Source: Maribacter algarum (ex Lu et al. 2025) (nom. illeg.)
GTDB lineage: Bacteria; Bacteroidota; Bacteroidia; Flavobacteriales; Flavobacteriaceae
Assembly: GCA_947495915.1 (NCBI GenBank)
Contig: CANMAW010000001.1
Location: forward strand, 992,001-1,056,000
Length of the DNA: 64,000 nucleotides
Direction: 5' to 3'
Shown here: positions 1 to 9,419 of the stretch, in pieces
Layout: every line of letters starts with the position of its first letter
How positions within the stretch are numbered: the first letter of the stretch is position 1
The notes under the pieces: generated by a model
What the model saw: the letters and a program-made list of their open reading frames with translations, nothing else
The model's database searches: none
What the model was told of the DNA's origin: nothing
Translations under genes and position numbers: made by a program

Positions 1-198
1 ACACAAGTACGTATCAAAAAAAACAATGCTTGAAAAAAGAAATGACCACCCTAAATATTTAATTGCATAATTTTTTTTGGCACGGTGTAAGATAACCAGA
101 CTAATAAAAAAACTTTGAAAAATTCCAAGTAGCATAATGCTTGAAACTAGGTTATGGCGAATCGGCAGCTGATCAATAAGTGATGCAATAGACTCCAC
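1..198 (-). CDS. N-terminal fragment of a multi-pass membrane protein, probably a 7TM-HTH (AraC-type) regulator
   Basis: Sixty-six codons are open from a GTG at 198 to the window edge, so the 3' part is missing. The only codon-sized gap above the GTG is a CAC preceded by the TAG stop of the neighbouring metallophosphoesterase gene, so no earlier start is possible and translation is probably coupled. The visible protein has a short polar start, a hydrophobic helix (LVSSIMLLGIFQSFFISLVI), a basic stretch (HRAKKN), and a second hydrophobic stretch ending in FFDTYLC. This layout is typical of flavobacterial membrane proteins with several N-terminal helices and a C-terminal AraC-type DNA-binding domain. 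The DNA-binding part is outside the window, so the family is an inference. Confidence 0.5.
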   Translation of the reverse strand, partial: MESIASLIDQLPIRHNLVSSIMLLGIFQSFFISLVILHRAKKNYAIKYLGWSFLFSSIVFFDTYLC

Positions 199-201
199 GT
201 G

Positions 202-1104
202 CTAGGTCTTACTTTTTTCGTAATCACTTAAACTTTGAGGCCCTTCTAATACAATGCGTACGATTTGCAGTGTGCCATCATCTTTCGTAGCAATTTGCCA
301 TTTTATGAGCGCAATTGTTCCTTTTACAATTTCAATACCAGTAATACTTCTAGGGTGTACACAACTTCCGTCATTAAATAGCGGTATTTCACCAGGTTCA
401 GGAAATCGGGGTCTATGGGTATGACCGACAATCGTAATTAATCGGTTATTTTCGAGAATCCATTTTTTAATGCGGCGCTCAACTTTTTTCAGTTCAATAT
501 AATTTTTTGCCGGACTCGTGGGGTCTGCAATTCCCCATACTTGAAGAGGTTTCCAGAGTACACGAACCAAAAACCTTCCGAATCGCCAACAGTTGTAATT
601 CCACCAATCGGCTTGATGGCCATGTGTTAAAAAGAGTTCTTGACCAGTTTCTGAATGTTTTAAAACTACGGCCTCATTATATCGAATATTATCTAACAGT
701 TCTTTTTCACATTCATCAACTGGGTCAAAATAAACTGACATGTGCTTTTTTACATACGCTGGGTCTTTATAAACCATATCATGATTTCCCCAAATCATAT
801 GTAATCGACGATCTAAATGATATTCTTTAAGAAGTTTAAAAACATTTTTATGAGCTTGAAATATAGAATCAAAATGTATATTCTCCCAAAGTTCATCACC
901 ATCACCTAACTCGTAATATGAAAACCCCTCTTTAAAATAGAACTTTAAAGCATGAAAATAAATATTACGATTATTGGCGAAATCATCTGCAAAACTATTG
1001 TCTCCACGGTGACAATCACTAAATAATATGAATTTTGAACGATCATCAAACGGTATCACTTTAGCCTCTTTGTAAGCTCTGGTTAACCGAAAGTTAGAAG
1101 ACAT
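202..1104 (-). CDS. Cytoplasmic metallophosphoesterase (calcineurin-like)
   Basis: A 300-residue protein without a signal peptide. All metallophosphoesterase signatures are present: D30-x-H32 in FSDCHRGD, GD near 67-68 followed by E71 in GDGDELW, GNHD at 106-109, HGHQ near 160 and GHTHRPRF near 225. These build a two-metal site that hydrolyses phosphomonoesters or phosphodiesters. The spacing resembles LpxH-like and YfcE-like enzymes, but the substrate cannot be read from the sequence. It is divergent from the GAF-protein gene at 1231 and lies directly upstream of the partial membrane regulator, its stop falling one codon before that gene's GTG. I am confident of the fold and have no firm view of the role. 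Confidence 0.85.
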   Translation of the reverse strand: MSSNFRLTRAYKEAKVIPFDDRSKFILFSDCHRGDNSFADDFANNRNIYFHALKFYFKEGFSYYELGDGDELWENIHFDSIFQAHKNVFKLLKEYHLDRRLHMIWGNHDMVYKDPAYVKKHMSVYFDPVDECEKELLDNIRYNEAVVLKHSETGQELFLTHGHQADWWNYNCWRFGRFLVRVLWKPLQVWGIADPTSPAKNYIELKKVERRIKKWILENNRLITIVGHTHRPRFPEPGEIPLFNDGSCVHPRSITGIEIVKGTIALIKWQIATKDDGTLQIVRIVLEGPQSLSDYEKSKT

Positions 1105-1230
1105 AGACGAATTTTTTATAAATATCGGAAATCGAAATTTATCTTCGAATGATTACCACAGGTTTCCTTTAACAAAATTCTGTGCTCAATTTTGTAATTT
1201 TATAGCCGAAAAGTATACTAATTAGTAACT

Positions 1231-3606
1231 ATGTCATTGAACAACTACGAGAACATGCCGATTCAGCGCGTTATAAGTTTCAATAAATTATTGGAATACT
1301 ATGATAAGCTTGCTAATAGCGACGATGATTTTTTAGCCGCAAAGGCGAAGCGTGTACTTGAAGCTCAAAAGCCATACCCTGAACTTCGTGATGGCTTTAC
1401 CGATGTAAGTTTACTAAAAAAACATAAAGCAGTTATTGATATAATCTTAGAAGATACCTTTTCAGATGTTTTAGGATCAAATGAGATTAAGGTAGCTTCT
1501 TTGCCTTATGACAATACTATTTTCAATGCCTCTAAAAGATTTCAAAAAATCATAAAGGAAGCAGGAGCCGGATTTGAACCAGTAATAAGAAATCAAGAAG
1601 AAGGTGTAAATTATATTATGGCTGCTGTTGTAGTACTGAGTTTTTACTACGGCTTTAAATTAGATTTTTCGCGACCCTATTTTTACGATATACCAGATGC
1701 AAATGGTGTAATGCACCATTATCGTATTTTATATAATGCTGATTTTCTAGAATTGATTCCTACAGATAAAGCCAAAAAGCTTACACAAGCTGATGTAGAT
1801 GAACTTTTAGATAATTACAATAACATTGAACTCTGGAAAGAAAAAATACCACCAGGAAGTTTTATCTCTAAAGGATTTGTTATTTCAAATATGTTTGATG
1901 TTACTGTAGAGCATTCTATATCTGAAATAAAATCATCGTTGATTGCAAATGATAAGAAGTCTAATGGAGAAACCTTTATGGAAAATCTTCAAGAAACCTT
2001 TAGATCGTTTTTTAGATTAAAAGCTATAACTGTTGGTTTTGTGGCTTACAATAATCAGCAAGATCAATTTGAGTCTGTTTATGGTACTGGTATGGAAAGT
2101 GTTATTCTTCGTGATGAAGAAGCAGTGGCTTGTGGTGCGGCGCTTTGCCCAGAATCTTATCAAGCACTGATGAAAGACAATCAGTTTTTTGCCGTTACAG
2201 ATGTCAATAAATACTATGAAAAATCAGGGGGAATGGCGCCCTATAAAAATTTATTAGCTGAAGGGTTTCAAAGTGCCATTTTTGCCCCAATTGCTGATAA
2301 AGGAAATTTACTAGGTGTACTAGAAATCGGATCACCAAATAAGAATGAATTGAATAGTGTAGTGGCAACCAAGCTTGAAGATATCATGCCTTATATTGTT
2401 ACTGCTGTGCAAAGATCAAAAGCAGAAGAAGCTAATTTGATTGACGCAATTATTCAGAATGAATGTACTTCTGTTCATTCTTCGGTGTATTGGAGATTTG
2501 AAGAAGAAGCAAGAAATTTCATCAAAGATGGTTTAAGTGGTGAACAACCTTCGTTTAAAGAAATTGTTTTTAATAATGTAAGTCCGTTATACGGTCAAAT
2601 TGATATAAAAGATTCATCAAAAGCGAGAAACGTTGCTATTCAACGTGATTTAATGATTCAGTTATCAGAAATCAACAAGGTACTATCTAGCTCATATGAA
2701 ATTTCAAAACTTCCTATTTACGAAGAATTGATGTTTCGAGTGAATAATCATCTTGATGAGATTAAAGGAACTTTGCACACCAATAGCGAGCAGGCAATTT
2801 TTAACTTTGTAACTGATGAAATTAATCCGGTTTTTCATCATATTAAGAAAATAGATAAAAACCTTGCGAATCTTGTTTTACAATATGAGTCTTCAATAGA
2901 TGCTGGTACAGAGTCATACTATGACCATCGTAGAAATTATGACGAGAGTGTAATGCTAATCAATAAAAAATTAGCAGCGCATTTAGATAAAAAACAAGAA
3001 AAAGCGCAATTGATGTTTCCGCATTATTTTGAGCGTTACAAAACTGACGGTATTGAGCATAATATGTATATCGGAGGAGAAATTGCAGGGTATCAAGAGT
3101 ATAATCCTATTTACTTAAATAACCTTCGTTTGTGGCAGTTACAGGTGATGTGTGAGATGGAGAATAAGCATTATGCATTAAAGTCTGATCTTTCTGTTCC
3201 CCTTGACGTTGCTTCTTTAATATTGGTATATAATACCTCATTGTCAATTCGTTTTCGAATGGATGAAAAACGTTTTGATGTTGATGGAACCTATAATGCA
3301 CGTTATGAAATTATCAAAAAAAGAATAGATAAGTCATATGTAAAGGGTACGAATGAACGTTTAACCCAAACGGGTAAAATGGTTATCGTTTATTCTCAAA
3401 AAAGCGATGAACTTGAGTATTTGCGCTATGTAAAATTCTTGAAATCAAAAGGCTATTTTACAGGAAAAGTAGAAATAGTAGAATTAGAAGGTTTGCAAGG
3501 TGTGGCCGGTTTAAAAGCCATTCGAGCTGAGATTCTTTACAAAAAAGACAAAGAATCTGAACAGACTTATACCTACGAAGACCTTATGGAAGAGTTAAAA
3601 AATTAA
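1231..3606 (+). CDS. GAF-domain protein of unknown function
   Basis: A 791-residue soluble protein with no signal peptide or membrane segments. Residues about 240-400 fit a GAF sensory domain: a Phe-rich region (FRSFFRLKAITVGFVAY), then SVYGTGMESVILRDEEA, and a final strand pair with AIFAPIADKGNLLGVLEIGS. The flanking regions (1-230 and 400-791) are mostly charged helical sequence with no motif I recognise, and no histidine kinase, GGDEF or HTH domain follows. Large GAF proteins of this kind occur in flavobacteria without known function. The stop overlaps the stop of the convergent HD gene by four bases (TTAA, 3603-3606), leaving no room for a terminator. Confidence 0.8.
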   Translation: MSLNNYENMPIQRVISFNKLLEYYDKLANSDDDFLAAKAKRVLEAQKPYPELRDGFTDVSLLKKHKAVIDIILEDTFSDVLGSNEIKVASLPYDNTIFNASKRFQKIIKEAGAGFEPVIRNQEEGVNYIMAAVVVLSFYYGFKLDFSRPYFYDIPDANGVMHHYRILYNADFLELIPTDKAKKLTQADVDELLDNYNNIELWKEKIPPGSFISKGFVISNMFDVTVEHSISEIKSSLIANDKKSNGETFMENLQETFRSFFRLKAITVGFVAYNNQQDQFESVYGTGMESVILRDEEAVACGAALCPESYQALMKDNQFFAVTDVNKYYEKSGGMAPYKNLLAEGFQSAIFAPIADKGNLLGVLEIGSPNKNELNSVVATKLEDIMPYIVTAVQRSKAEEANLIDAIIQNECTSVHSSVYWRFEEEARNFIKDGLSGEQPSFKEIVFNNVSPLYGQIDIKDSSKARNVAIQRDLMIQLSEINKVLSSSYEISKLPIYEELMFRVNNHLDEIKGTLHTNSEQAIFNFVTDEINPVFHHIKKIDKNLANLVLQYESSIDAGTESYYDHRRNYDESVMLINKKLAAHLDKKQEKAQLMFPHYFERYKTDGIEHNMYIGGEIAGYQEYNPIYLNNLRLWQLQVMCEMENKHYALKSDLSVPLDVASLILVYNTSLSIRFRMDEKRFDVDGTYNARYEIIKKRIDKSYVKGTNERLTQTGKMVIVYSQKSDELEYLRYVKFLKSKGYFTGKVEIVELEGLQGVAGLKAIRAEILYKKDKESEQTYTYEDLMEELKN

Positions 3607-4817
3607 GATGCAATAGGTGGCAAAACTCTGTCAGGCCCATAAAATTTGAGCGCTACAAAAAATGCAATTACTGAAAGAATCATTCCTATCATAAAGATGG
3701 TATATGTCCAACGTAATAAATTATATTTTTTGTTCAATACAACGCCTAAATAATAAAGGTCTTTCGTTAAGCTAGAATATAAATAAGATTGATCTTTTAT
3801 CATTTCTTCAATTGCCCATTCATAATCTGCTAGCTGCATTTTGTGAAAATTTCCAAAGAATAATAAGTTTACTTTTTGGTCTTTAACATCTTCTTTATTG
3901 AATTCACCACTAGTCACATTAGGTCTTGTTGCTAATACTGACATGATCATTGAAGTAATACTGAACAATACAAATATTCCTGTAGGTACTATCAGATAGC
4001 CATTACTAGGGTTGTCTAATTTCGGAATAAGATTGGTTAATAATAGTGAAATTATTATAGCATTTACAGATAATAAAATATTAGCTTTGGTGTCCGCTAT
4101 ATCACTAAGTTTTAAGTGGTTACGCATTGTAACACGATACATGGTCTGTATGCCTCTTTCTGGACTTTTGTTTTTTAACTGAACTTTTAATTGTTCTTTT
4201 TTAAGAGCCTTGTTACCTTTTTTTCGGTTTTTGATTATTTTTTTAAGGTTTTGATCTTTGCCTTCTTGCCATGTGTTTTTCGCGTAATCAGTATAAAAAC
4301 GGTGTTCGGTTTGAAACATTTTAATATTGGCATTTCTCCATTGTTTTCTTGATATGTCAGCAACCCCTAGCAAGGCCAATTCATCACGTAGCATTTCAGA
4401 GGTTTCTAAATAACTTGATTGACCTAAATGTGAAGCATCGGCATCACGAATTATTTCTTCAGACAAATTTTGCGGTTCATGTTGCCGCTTTGTTGCCATA
4501 ATTAGAGAACATATATGTGCCATTCTTGTTTCGTCAATCCCATTTTCTGAAAGAAATGAACGTGCAATTTCACAACTTGAGGCTTCATGTTCTTCTATAC
4601 CCTTAGTGTAGCCTGTGTCATGTAGCCAGGCGGCTAAAAGTATGGCTTCATTTTCTTTCTCATCTAAGCCACAATGATCAACTAATTCTTTCGTATTTTT
4701 AACCACTCTCTGAGTATGTCTTAGATTGTGGTATAAGAAATTTGCGTCTAACTCATTTGTTAGTAATTGAGTGACAAATTCTTCAGTGATCGAAAGTATA
4801 TTAGGCATAATTATCAT
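3603..4817 (-). CDS. HD-domain phosphohydrolase fused to a Pycsar-effector-type transmembrane domain
   Basis: A 404-residue two-part protein. Residues 1-200 form an HD domain with its metal ligands: H34 in NLRHTQR, H66-D67 in AAWLHDTGY, H77 in EEHEAS, and a later Asp in IIRDADASHLG. Residues about 225-404 match the membrane part of Pycsar TM effectors: SDIADTKANILLSVNAIIIS, a second helix (about 274-297), an amphipathic linker, and a final helix before the C terminus. In Pycsar antiphage defence such effectors bind cCMP or cUMP and damage the membrane. Here no uridylate/cytidylate cyclase gene is nearby, and the HD domain replaces the usual sensor. It may act on a nucleotide second messenger, but that is inference. 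An ATG at 4808 is an alternative start. Confidence 0.75.
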   Translation of the reverse strand: MIIMPNILSITEEFVTQLLTNELDANFLYHNLRHTQRVVKNTKELVDHCGLDEKENEAILLAAWLHDTGYTKGIEEHEASSCEIARSFLSENGIDETRMAHICSLIMATKRQHEPQNLSEEIIRDADASHLGQSSYLETSEMLRDELALLGVADISRKQWRNANIKMFQTEHRFYTDYAKNTWQEGKDQNLKKIIKNRKKGNKALKKEQLKVQLKNKSPERGIQTMYRVTMRNHLKLSDIADTKANILLSVNAIIISLLLTNLIPKLDNPSNGYLIVPTGIFVLFSITSMIMSVLATRPNVTSGEFNKEDVKDQKVNLLFFGNFHKMQLADYEWAIEEMIKDQSYLYSSLTKDLYYLGVVLNKKYNLLRWTYTIFMIGMILSVIAFFVALKFYGPDRVLPPIAS

Positions 4818-4847
4818 TTATAAACTCCAAAATACAAAATATAAATA

Positions 4848-7800
4848 ATGAACCGTATTGCTTTCAATAAACATTTTGTTTTACTACTAGCATTCTTATG
4901 GTTAACAGGGTGTGCAACTTATAAATCTAAATATGTAGAAGGTCAGGCCCCAGAAGATGTGATAACTACTAAAGAGGTGTCTCATACTTTTTATTTGATT
5001 GGTGATGCAGGATTGTCACCTATGGGTGGAATAAACCCTGCTTTGAAAATTTTTAAAAATAGACTTGATAATGCCCCTGAAAATAGTACGACCTTATTTT
5101 TGGGTGATAATATATACCCGGCAGGTTTACCTGATGCTAAAGATTCAACCGAGGCTTACATTGTAGCGAAAAATCATTTAGATGCGCAATTAAAAACCTT
5201 AGATAATTATAAAGGTAAACCCATTTTTATTCCTGGTAACCACGATTGGTATACTGAAGGTTTGGTTGGTCTTAAAAGAGAACAAAAATACATTCAGAAA
5301 AAACTAAACAGTAAAAAGGTTTTTTTTCCAGAAGATGGTTGTCCTATTAAAACTATAGAAATTAATGATCAAGTTGTTTTAATAGCAATAGATACAGAAT
5401 GGTACCTCACCAATTGGGACAAACGCCCTGACATTAATGATAAATGTGATATTAAAGATCGAAGTAAATTTTTACAAGAATTAGAGGGTGAAATAAAGAA
5501 AAACCAGACGAAGACCACTGTTATCGCATTGCATCACCCGATGTTTACTTATGGCACACATGGCGGTCAATATAAATTCAAACAACACTTCTATCCAAAA
5601 TCAGGTTTCGGCCCCTTGCCAGTTATTGGCACCTTCGTCAATGTTTTGAGACGTACTACTGGTGCTTCTGTTGAAGATCTTCAAAATAAAAGATATACCG
5701 AGTTAAAGAATAAAATTGTCACCCTTGCTCAATACTCAAACAAAGTAATTTTCACTTCTGGTCATGAGCATACTTTGCAATATATTGTTGAAAACAACAC
5801 GCCTCAAATTGTTAGTGGTTCAGGAGCTAAAAAAGGAGCAACAAGATTACTAAATGGCAGTAAATTTTCTACAGGTCATATGGGGTATGCTACTTTAGAA
5901 GTTTATAAAGATGGTTCTTCACGGGTTCGTTTTTTTGGTGTTGATGAACAAGAAAAAGAAGAGTTCTTATATACTACTGAGGTGCTTCCGGCTGATAGAG
6001 GTTTTAACGAAGATAAATACGAAAATGATTTTCCTGATTTTGAAACTGCCTCAATTTTCACCAAAGAAGAAACAGATAAAAGCGGTTTTTTTAAAACCTT
6101 ATGGGGTGAGCGATATCGTAAGTATTATGCTACTAAAGTTAAAGCACCTACAGTAAATTTAGACACCTTGTTTGGAGGTTTGGTGCCTGTTAGAAAAGGT
6201 GGTGGGCATCAATCAAAATCACTTAGACTTCGACGTAAGGATGGCAGGGAATACGTAATGAGAGCTCTCAGAAAAGTTTCTGAATTATACTTGCAGGCGA
6301 TGGTTTTTCAAGAGCAATACGTTATGGATGATCTTGAAGATAGCTACTTGCAAGAGTTTCTTTTAGATTTTTATACCGGTTCTCATCCTTATGCGCCATT
6401 TGTAGTTGGCGAACTATCAGATGCAGTAGGTATCTATCATACCAACCCGGTTTTATATTATGTTCCTAAACAGTCTTCACTCGAAGACTTTAATTTAGAA
6501 TTTGGCGATGAACTCTATATGATAGAAGAACACACCGGTGACGGACACGGTAATCTAGCAAGTTTCGGCTACAGTAATGAGTTGAAAAGTACTGATTCAA
6601 TGTTAGAAGATTTGCGCGACGACGAACGGTATTCAGTAGCTTCTGATCTGTATTTAAGGGCACGTCTTTTTGATATGGTCTTAGGTGATTGGGACCGTCA
6701 TGTAGATCAATGGCGTTGGGCAGAATTCAAGGTTAATGATGAAAAGATTGTTTATAAGCCGGTGCCACGAGATCGTGATCAGGTATTCTCAAATATGGGT
6801 GATGGCTTGTTTATGAAGGCAGCTACCAGAATTATTCCTGGTTTACGGCTGATGGAAGGGTATCATAAAGAAATAAGAAGTGTTGAAGGATTTAACTCTT
6901 CTCCTAAAACCTATGTTTTAGATATTGCTCTGTTAGATGAATTAGGTTTTGACGAATGGGATAAGCAAGCAAAATTTATTCAAGATAATTTAACAGCGGT
7001 AGTCGTAGATGAAGCTTTTAAAGCTTTTCCTGAAGAAGTACGTGACGAAACAGTAGATGAAATAAAAGCTATTTTATTAGCTAGAGTGGCTAATATTAGA
7101 CAAACAGCTAAAGAGTATTTTGAAATTATTAACGATCAAGTTGTCATTACGGGTACTGATAAAGATGATTTATTCGAAATCAATTATAGGTTAAATGAGG
7201 TTGAAGTAAATGGTTTTCGTATTAAAGATGGCGCCAAAGGAAAACGCTTTTATCAGAATGTTTTTAATGATCAAGTGACCAAAGAAATATGGGTATATGG
7301 TTTAGATGATGATGATGAGTTTGTGGTAACAGGAAAAAACCGGTCAGGTATTAAAGTACGCTTAATTGGCGGCCAAAATAATGATGTTTATGATGTAGCT
7401 GAAGGGGGCAAAACATATGTTTATGACTATAAATCGAAAAAAAACACCTTCAAGAATATAGCTAATGCAAGAGTACGTTTAACAGATAACTACGATGTAA
7501 ATACCTACCGACCATTAAAATTTAAAAATAGTACAAATCAGATAATTCCGACTATAGGTTTTAACCCAGATGATGGACTAAGAGTGGGGCTTGCAAACAC
7601 CTATATTTTTAATGGTTTTAGGCAAAATCCGTTTACGCAAAAGCATTATGTTTCTGCTTTTTATTATTTCGCTACAAGTGGATTTAACTTTGATTATACT
7701 GGCGAATTTGCAAAGGTATTTGGAAATGCTAACTTAGAAATTGATACGCGATTTACCACTCCCAATTTTGCGATTAATTTTTTTGGTTTCGGAAATGAAA

Positions 7801-8570
7801 CCGTAAATCAAGATGATGAACTCGATTTAGATTTTAATCGAGTTCGATATCAAATTTTAGAATTTGCACCTTATTTAGTATGGCGAGGTGATCTGGGTAG
7901 TAAGTTAAGAACCGGAATTACTTATGAATCTATTGAAGTTGAAGAAACTGAAAATAGGTTTATAAATACATTTTACCAGCAGAATGGTAATGAGACACAA
8001 AAAAGTTTTGTTGGTGTAGATGGTGAATATTCTTTTTCTAATTCTGACAATGAGGCATTTCCTACCATGGGAATGGCAACATCAATTAGAATGGGGTATA
8101 AAACCGAAACATCAGAGGGTGATGCAAGGTTCGGTTATATTATACCAATGATTTCTTTCGATTATAAGCTTGTGCCAAGCGGTAAGCTTGTTTTAGCTAC
8201 TAAATGGAAGGCACATTTTAATATAGGTGATGGCTTTGAGTTTTATCAAGGAGCCAGTATTGGAGGTGTAAATGGTTTGCGTGGCTTTAGAAATCAGCGT
8301 TTTACCGGAAAGAATTCATTCTATCAAAACACAGATTTACGATTAAGTCTAGGTAAAGGGGGAAATAGTATATTGCCAACAAAATATGGCCTTTTCGGAG
8401 GTTTTGATTATGGGCGTGTTTGGTTGCCTGCTGAAGATTCAAACCGATGGCATACCTCTTTCGGTGGAGGAATTTTCTTAAATGCTGCCGATATACTTTC
8501 ACTAACTGCTGCTCTACATAATAGTGAAGAGGGGGTACGTTTTGCTTTCGGCTTTGGCTTTGGCTTTTAA
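4848..8570 (+). CDS. Outer-membrane lipoprotein: metallophosphoesterase, kinase-like middle, C-terminal beta-barrel
   Basis: A 1240-residue protein. The N terminus is a lipoprotein signal with Cys22 (LTGC). Residues about 45-360 form a calcineurin-like phosphoesterase: IGDAG at 51-55, FLGDNIYPAG near 84, GNHDW near 129, ALHHPMF near 228 and SGHEHT near 305. Residues about 430-720 are a conserved middle with GDWDRHVDQW near 613 and PRDRDQVF near 640, an arrangement that recalls the catalytic D-x-H and metal-binding D of HipA/Fam20-like kinases. From about 885 to the end the sequence alternates aromatic beta-strands and ends GFGFGF, like BamA/surface-antigen barrels. The three-part layout suggests a surface or periplasmic phosphatase anchored by its own barrel. 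The kinase resemblance rests on motifs only. Confidence 0.8.
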   Translation: MNRIAFNKHFVLLLAFLWLTGCATYKSKYVEGQAPEDVITTKEVSHTFYLIGDAGLSPMGGINPALKIFKNRLDNAPENSTTLFLGDNIYPAGLPDAKDSTEAYIVAKNHLDAQLKTLDNYKGKPIFIPGNHDWYTEGLVGLKREQKYIQKKLNSKKVFFPEDGCPIKTIEINDQVVLIAIDTEWYLTNWDKRPDINDKCDIKDRSKFLQELEGEIKKNQTKTTVIALHHPMFTYGTHGGQYKFKQHFYPKSGFGPLPVIGTFVNVLRRTTGASVEDLQNKRYTELKNKIVTLAQYSNKVIFTSGHEHTLQYIVENNTPQIVSGSGAKKGATRLLNGSKFSTGHMGYATLEVYKDGSSRVRFFGVDEQEKEEFLYTTEVLPADRGFNEDKYENDFPDFETASIFTKEETDKSGFFKTLWGERYRKYYATKVKAPTVNLDTLFGGLVPVRKGGGHQSKSLRLRRKDGREYVMRALRKVSELYLQAMVFQEQYVMDDLEDSYLQEFLLDFYTGSHPYAPFVVGELSDAVGIYHTNPVLYYVPKQSSLEDFNLEFGDELYMIEEHTGDGHGNLASFGYSNELKSTDSMLEDLRDDERYSVASDLYLRARLFDMVLGDWDRHVDQWRWAEFKVNDEKIVYKPVPRDRDQVFSNMGDGLFMKAATRIIPGLRLMEGYHKEIRSVEGFNSSPKTYVLDIALLDELGFDEWDKQAKFIQDNLTAVVVDEAFKAFPEEVRDETVDEIKAILLARVANIRQTAKEYFEIINDQVVITGTDKDDLFEINYRLNEVEVNGFRIKDGAKGKRFYQNVFNDQVTKEIWVYGLDDDDEFVVTGKNRSGIKVRLIGGQNNDVYDVAEGGKTYVYDYKSKKNTFKNIANARVRLTDNYDVNTYRPLKFKNSTNQIIPTIGFNPDDGLRVGLANTYIFNGFRQNPFTQKHYVSAFYYFATSGFNFDYTGEFAKVFGNANLEIDTRFTTPNFAINFFGFGNETVNQDDELDLDFNRVRYQILEFAPYLVWRGDLGSKLRTGITYESIEVEETENRFINTFYQQNGNETQKSFVGVDGEYSFSNSDNEAFPTMGMATSIRMGYKTETSEGDARFGYIIPMISFDYKLVPSGKLVLATKWKAHFNIGDGFEFYQGASIGGVNGLRGFRNQRFTGKNSFYQNTDLRLSLGKGGNSILPTKYGLFGGFDYGRVWLPAEDSNRWHTSFGGGIFLNAADILSLTAALHNSEEGVRFAFGFGFGF

Positions 8571-9418
8571 CGAATTTGATACGAATAGAGATTTCTGCCG
8601 GTATTTTCTCTTTCCTCATCTGAAAGTAAAAGTTGGGTAGCATTTATAAAACAAACAGATTCAAGTTGCGTACGAACACCTAAATCAATTTCTGTTTTGG
8701 TAGCTTGAGTAAGGTTCTCTAAAGTAAAATTGGTAAATGTATAAAGTTTACCATTAGTTAAAAGTACTATGGTTTTTCCATCAGGTGATATATCTGCTGA
8801 GGTAACTTGACCAGTTTTCCAATCGTTATTTATAAAAAGCGTTCCTAAAAGTTCGGCTTCGTAGGTGCCCTTTTGGTCTGGTACGCGATAAATCCATGTT
8901 TCTCCTGTAAAGGGGTGCGCTCTATTTTTAGTAAAAATATAAAGGTAACCTTGTGCGTGAAAAAAGGCCTCAGCATCAAAAACTTGATGTTCCTTTTTTG
9001 GAGGAAAATCCTTTTGCTCAGGATAACTAAATTCAATCTTTTCTACATTAATTTTATCCCCTTTTTCGATTTCTATATTGGGCAATTTATAAATAACAAG
9101 ATTTTTGCGCTTATTATGGTTATTACCAAAATCGCCGATATAAGTATTATTTAAATGATCTTTAGTTAAATCTTCCCAATCATTATTTTTTTCATTTTTA
9201 ATATCGAACTGTTGAATTATGTTGCCTTGAAAATCAGTTTTGTATATGTTGTCACTATTTCCGCTATCTTCTATAAACCAAGCTGTTGAATCGTTGAATG
9301 ATACAATTCCAGAATTCTCAGTAAGTTTTTTTGGCAGTTTGGTAATAAGGGTAAGTTCACCTTCATTGGAGCAGGTGTTGAGTAGAAATATACCTAAGAA
9401 TATAAATAGTATTTTCAT
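8567..9418 (-). CDS. Lipoprotein with predicted beta-propeller (SdiA-regulated/phytase-like)
   Basis: A 283-residue protein with a lipoprotein signal (IFLLNTC, Cys at about 16). The body has repeated beta-strand blades with motifs such as ENSGIVSFNDSTAWFIEDSG, NDWEDLTKD and YIGDFGNN, which fit the SdiA-regulated/esterase-phytase-like beta-propeller group common in Bacteroidota. The acidic DWEDL and DFGNN motifs may bind calcium. No catalytic assignment is possible. Its stop overlaps the stop of the convergent metallophosphoesterase-barrel gene by four bases, and it follows the GyrI-like gene by a single base, so it is probably the last gene of a minus-strand operon. Confidence 0.65.
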   Translation of the reverse strand: MKILFIFLGIFLLNTCSNEGELTLITKLPKKLTENSGIVSFNDSTAWFIEDSGNSDNIYKTDFQGNIIQQFDIKNEKNNDWEDLTKDHLNNTYIGDFGNNHNKRKNLVIYKLPNIEIEKGDKINVEKIEFSYPEQKDFPPKKEHQVFDAEAFFHAQGYLYIFTKNRAHPFTGETWIYRVPDQKGTYEAELLGTLFINNDWKTGQVTSADISPDGKTIVLLTNGKLYTFTNFTLENLTQATKTEIDLGVRTQLESVCFINATQLLLSDEERENTGRNLYSYQIR

Positions 9419-9419
9419 T

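Noticed and set aside
507-830. 107-codon plus-strand frame over the first metallophosphoesterase gene
   Set aside because: The minus-strand gene has complete catalytic motifs; the opposite frame has none.
3603-4817. A full Pycsar antiphage locus
   Set aside because: No cyclase gene and no other defence gene lies on either side, so only the effector-like domain is claimed.
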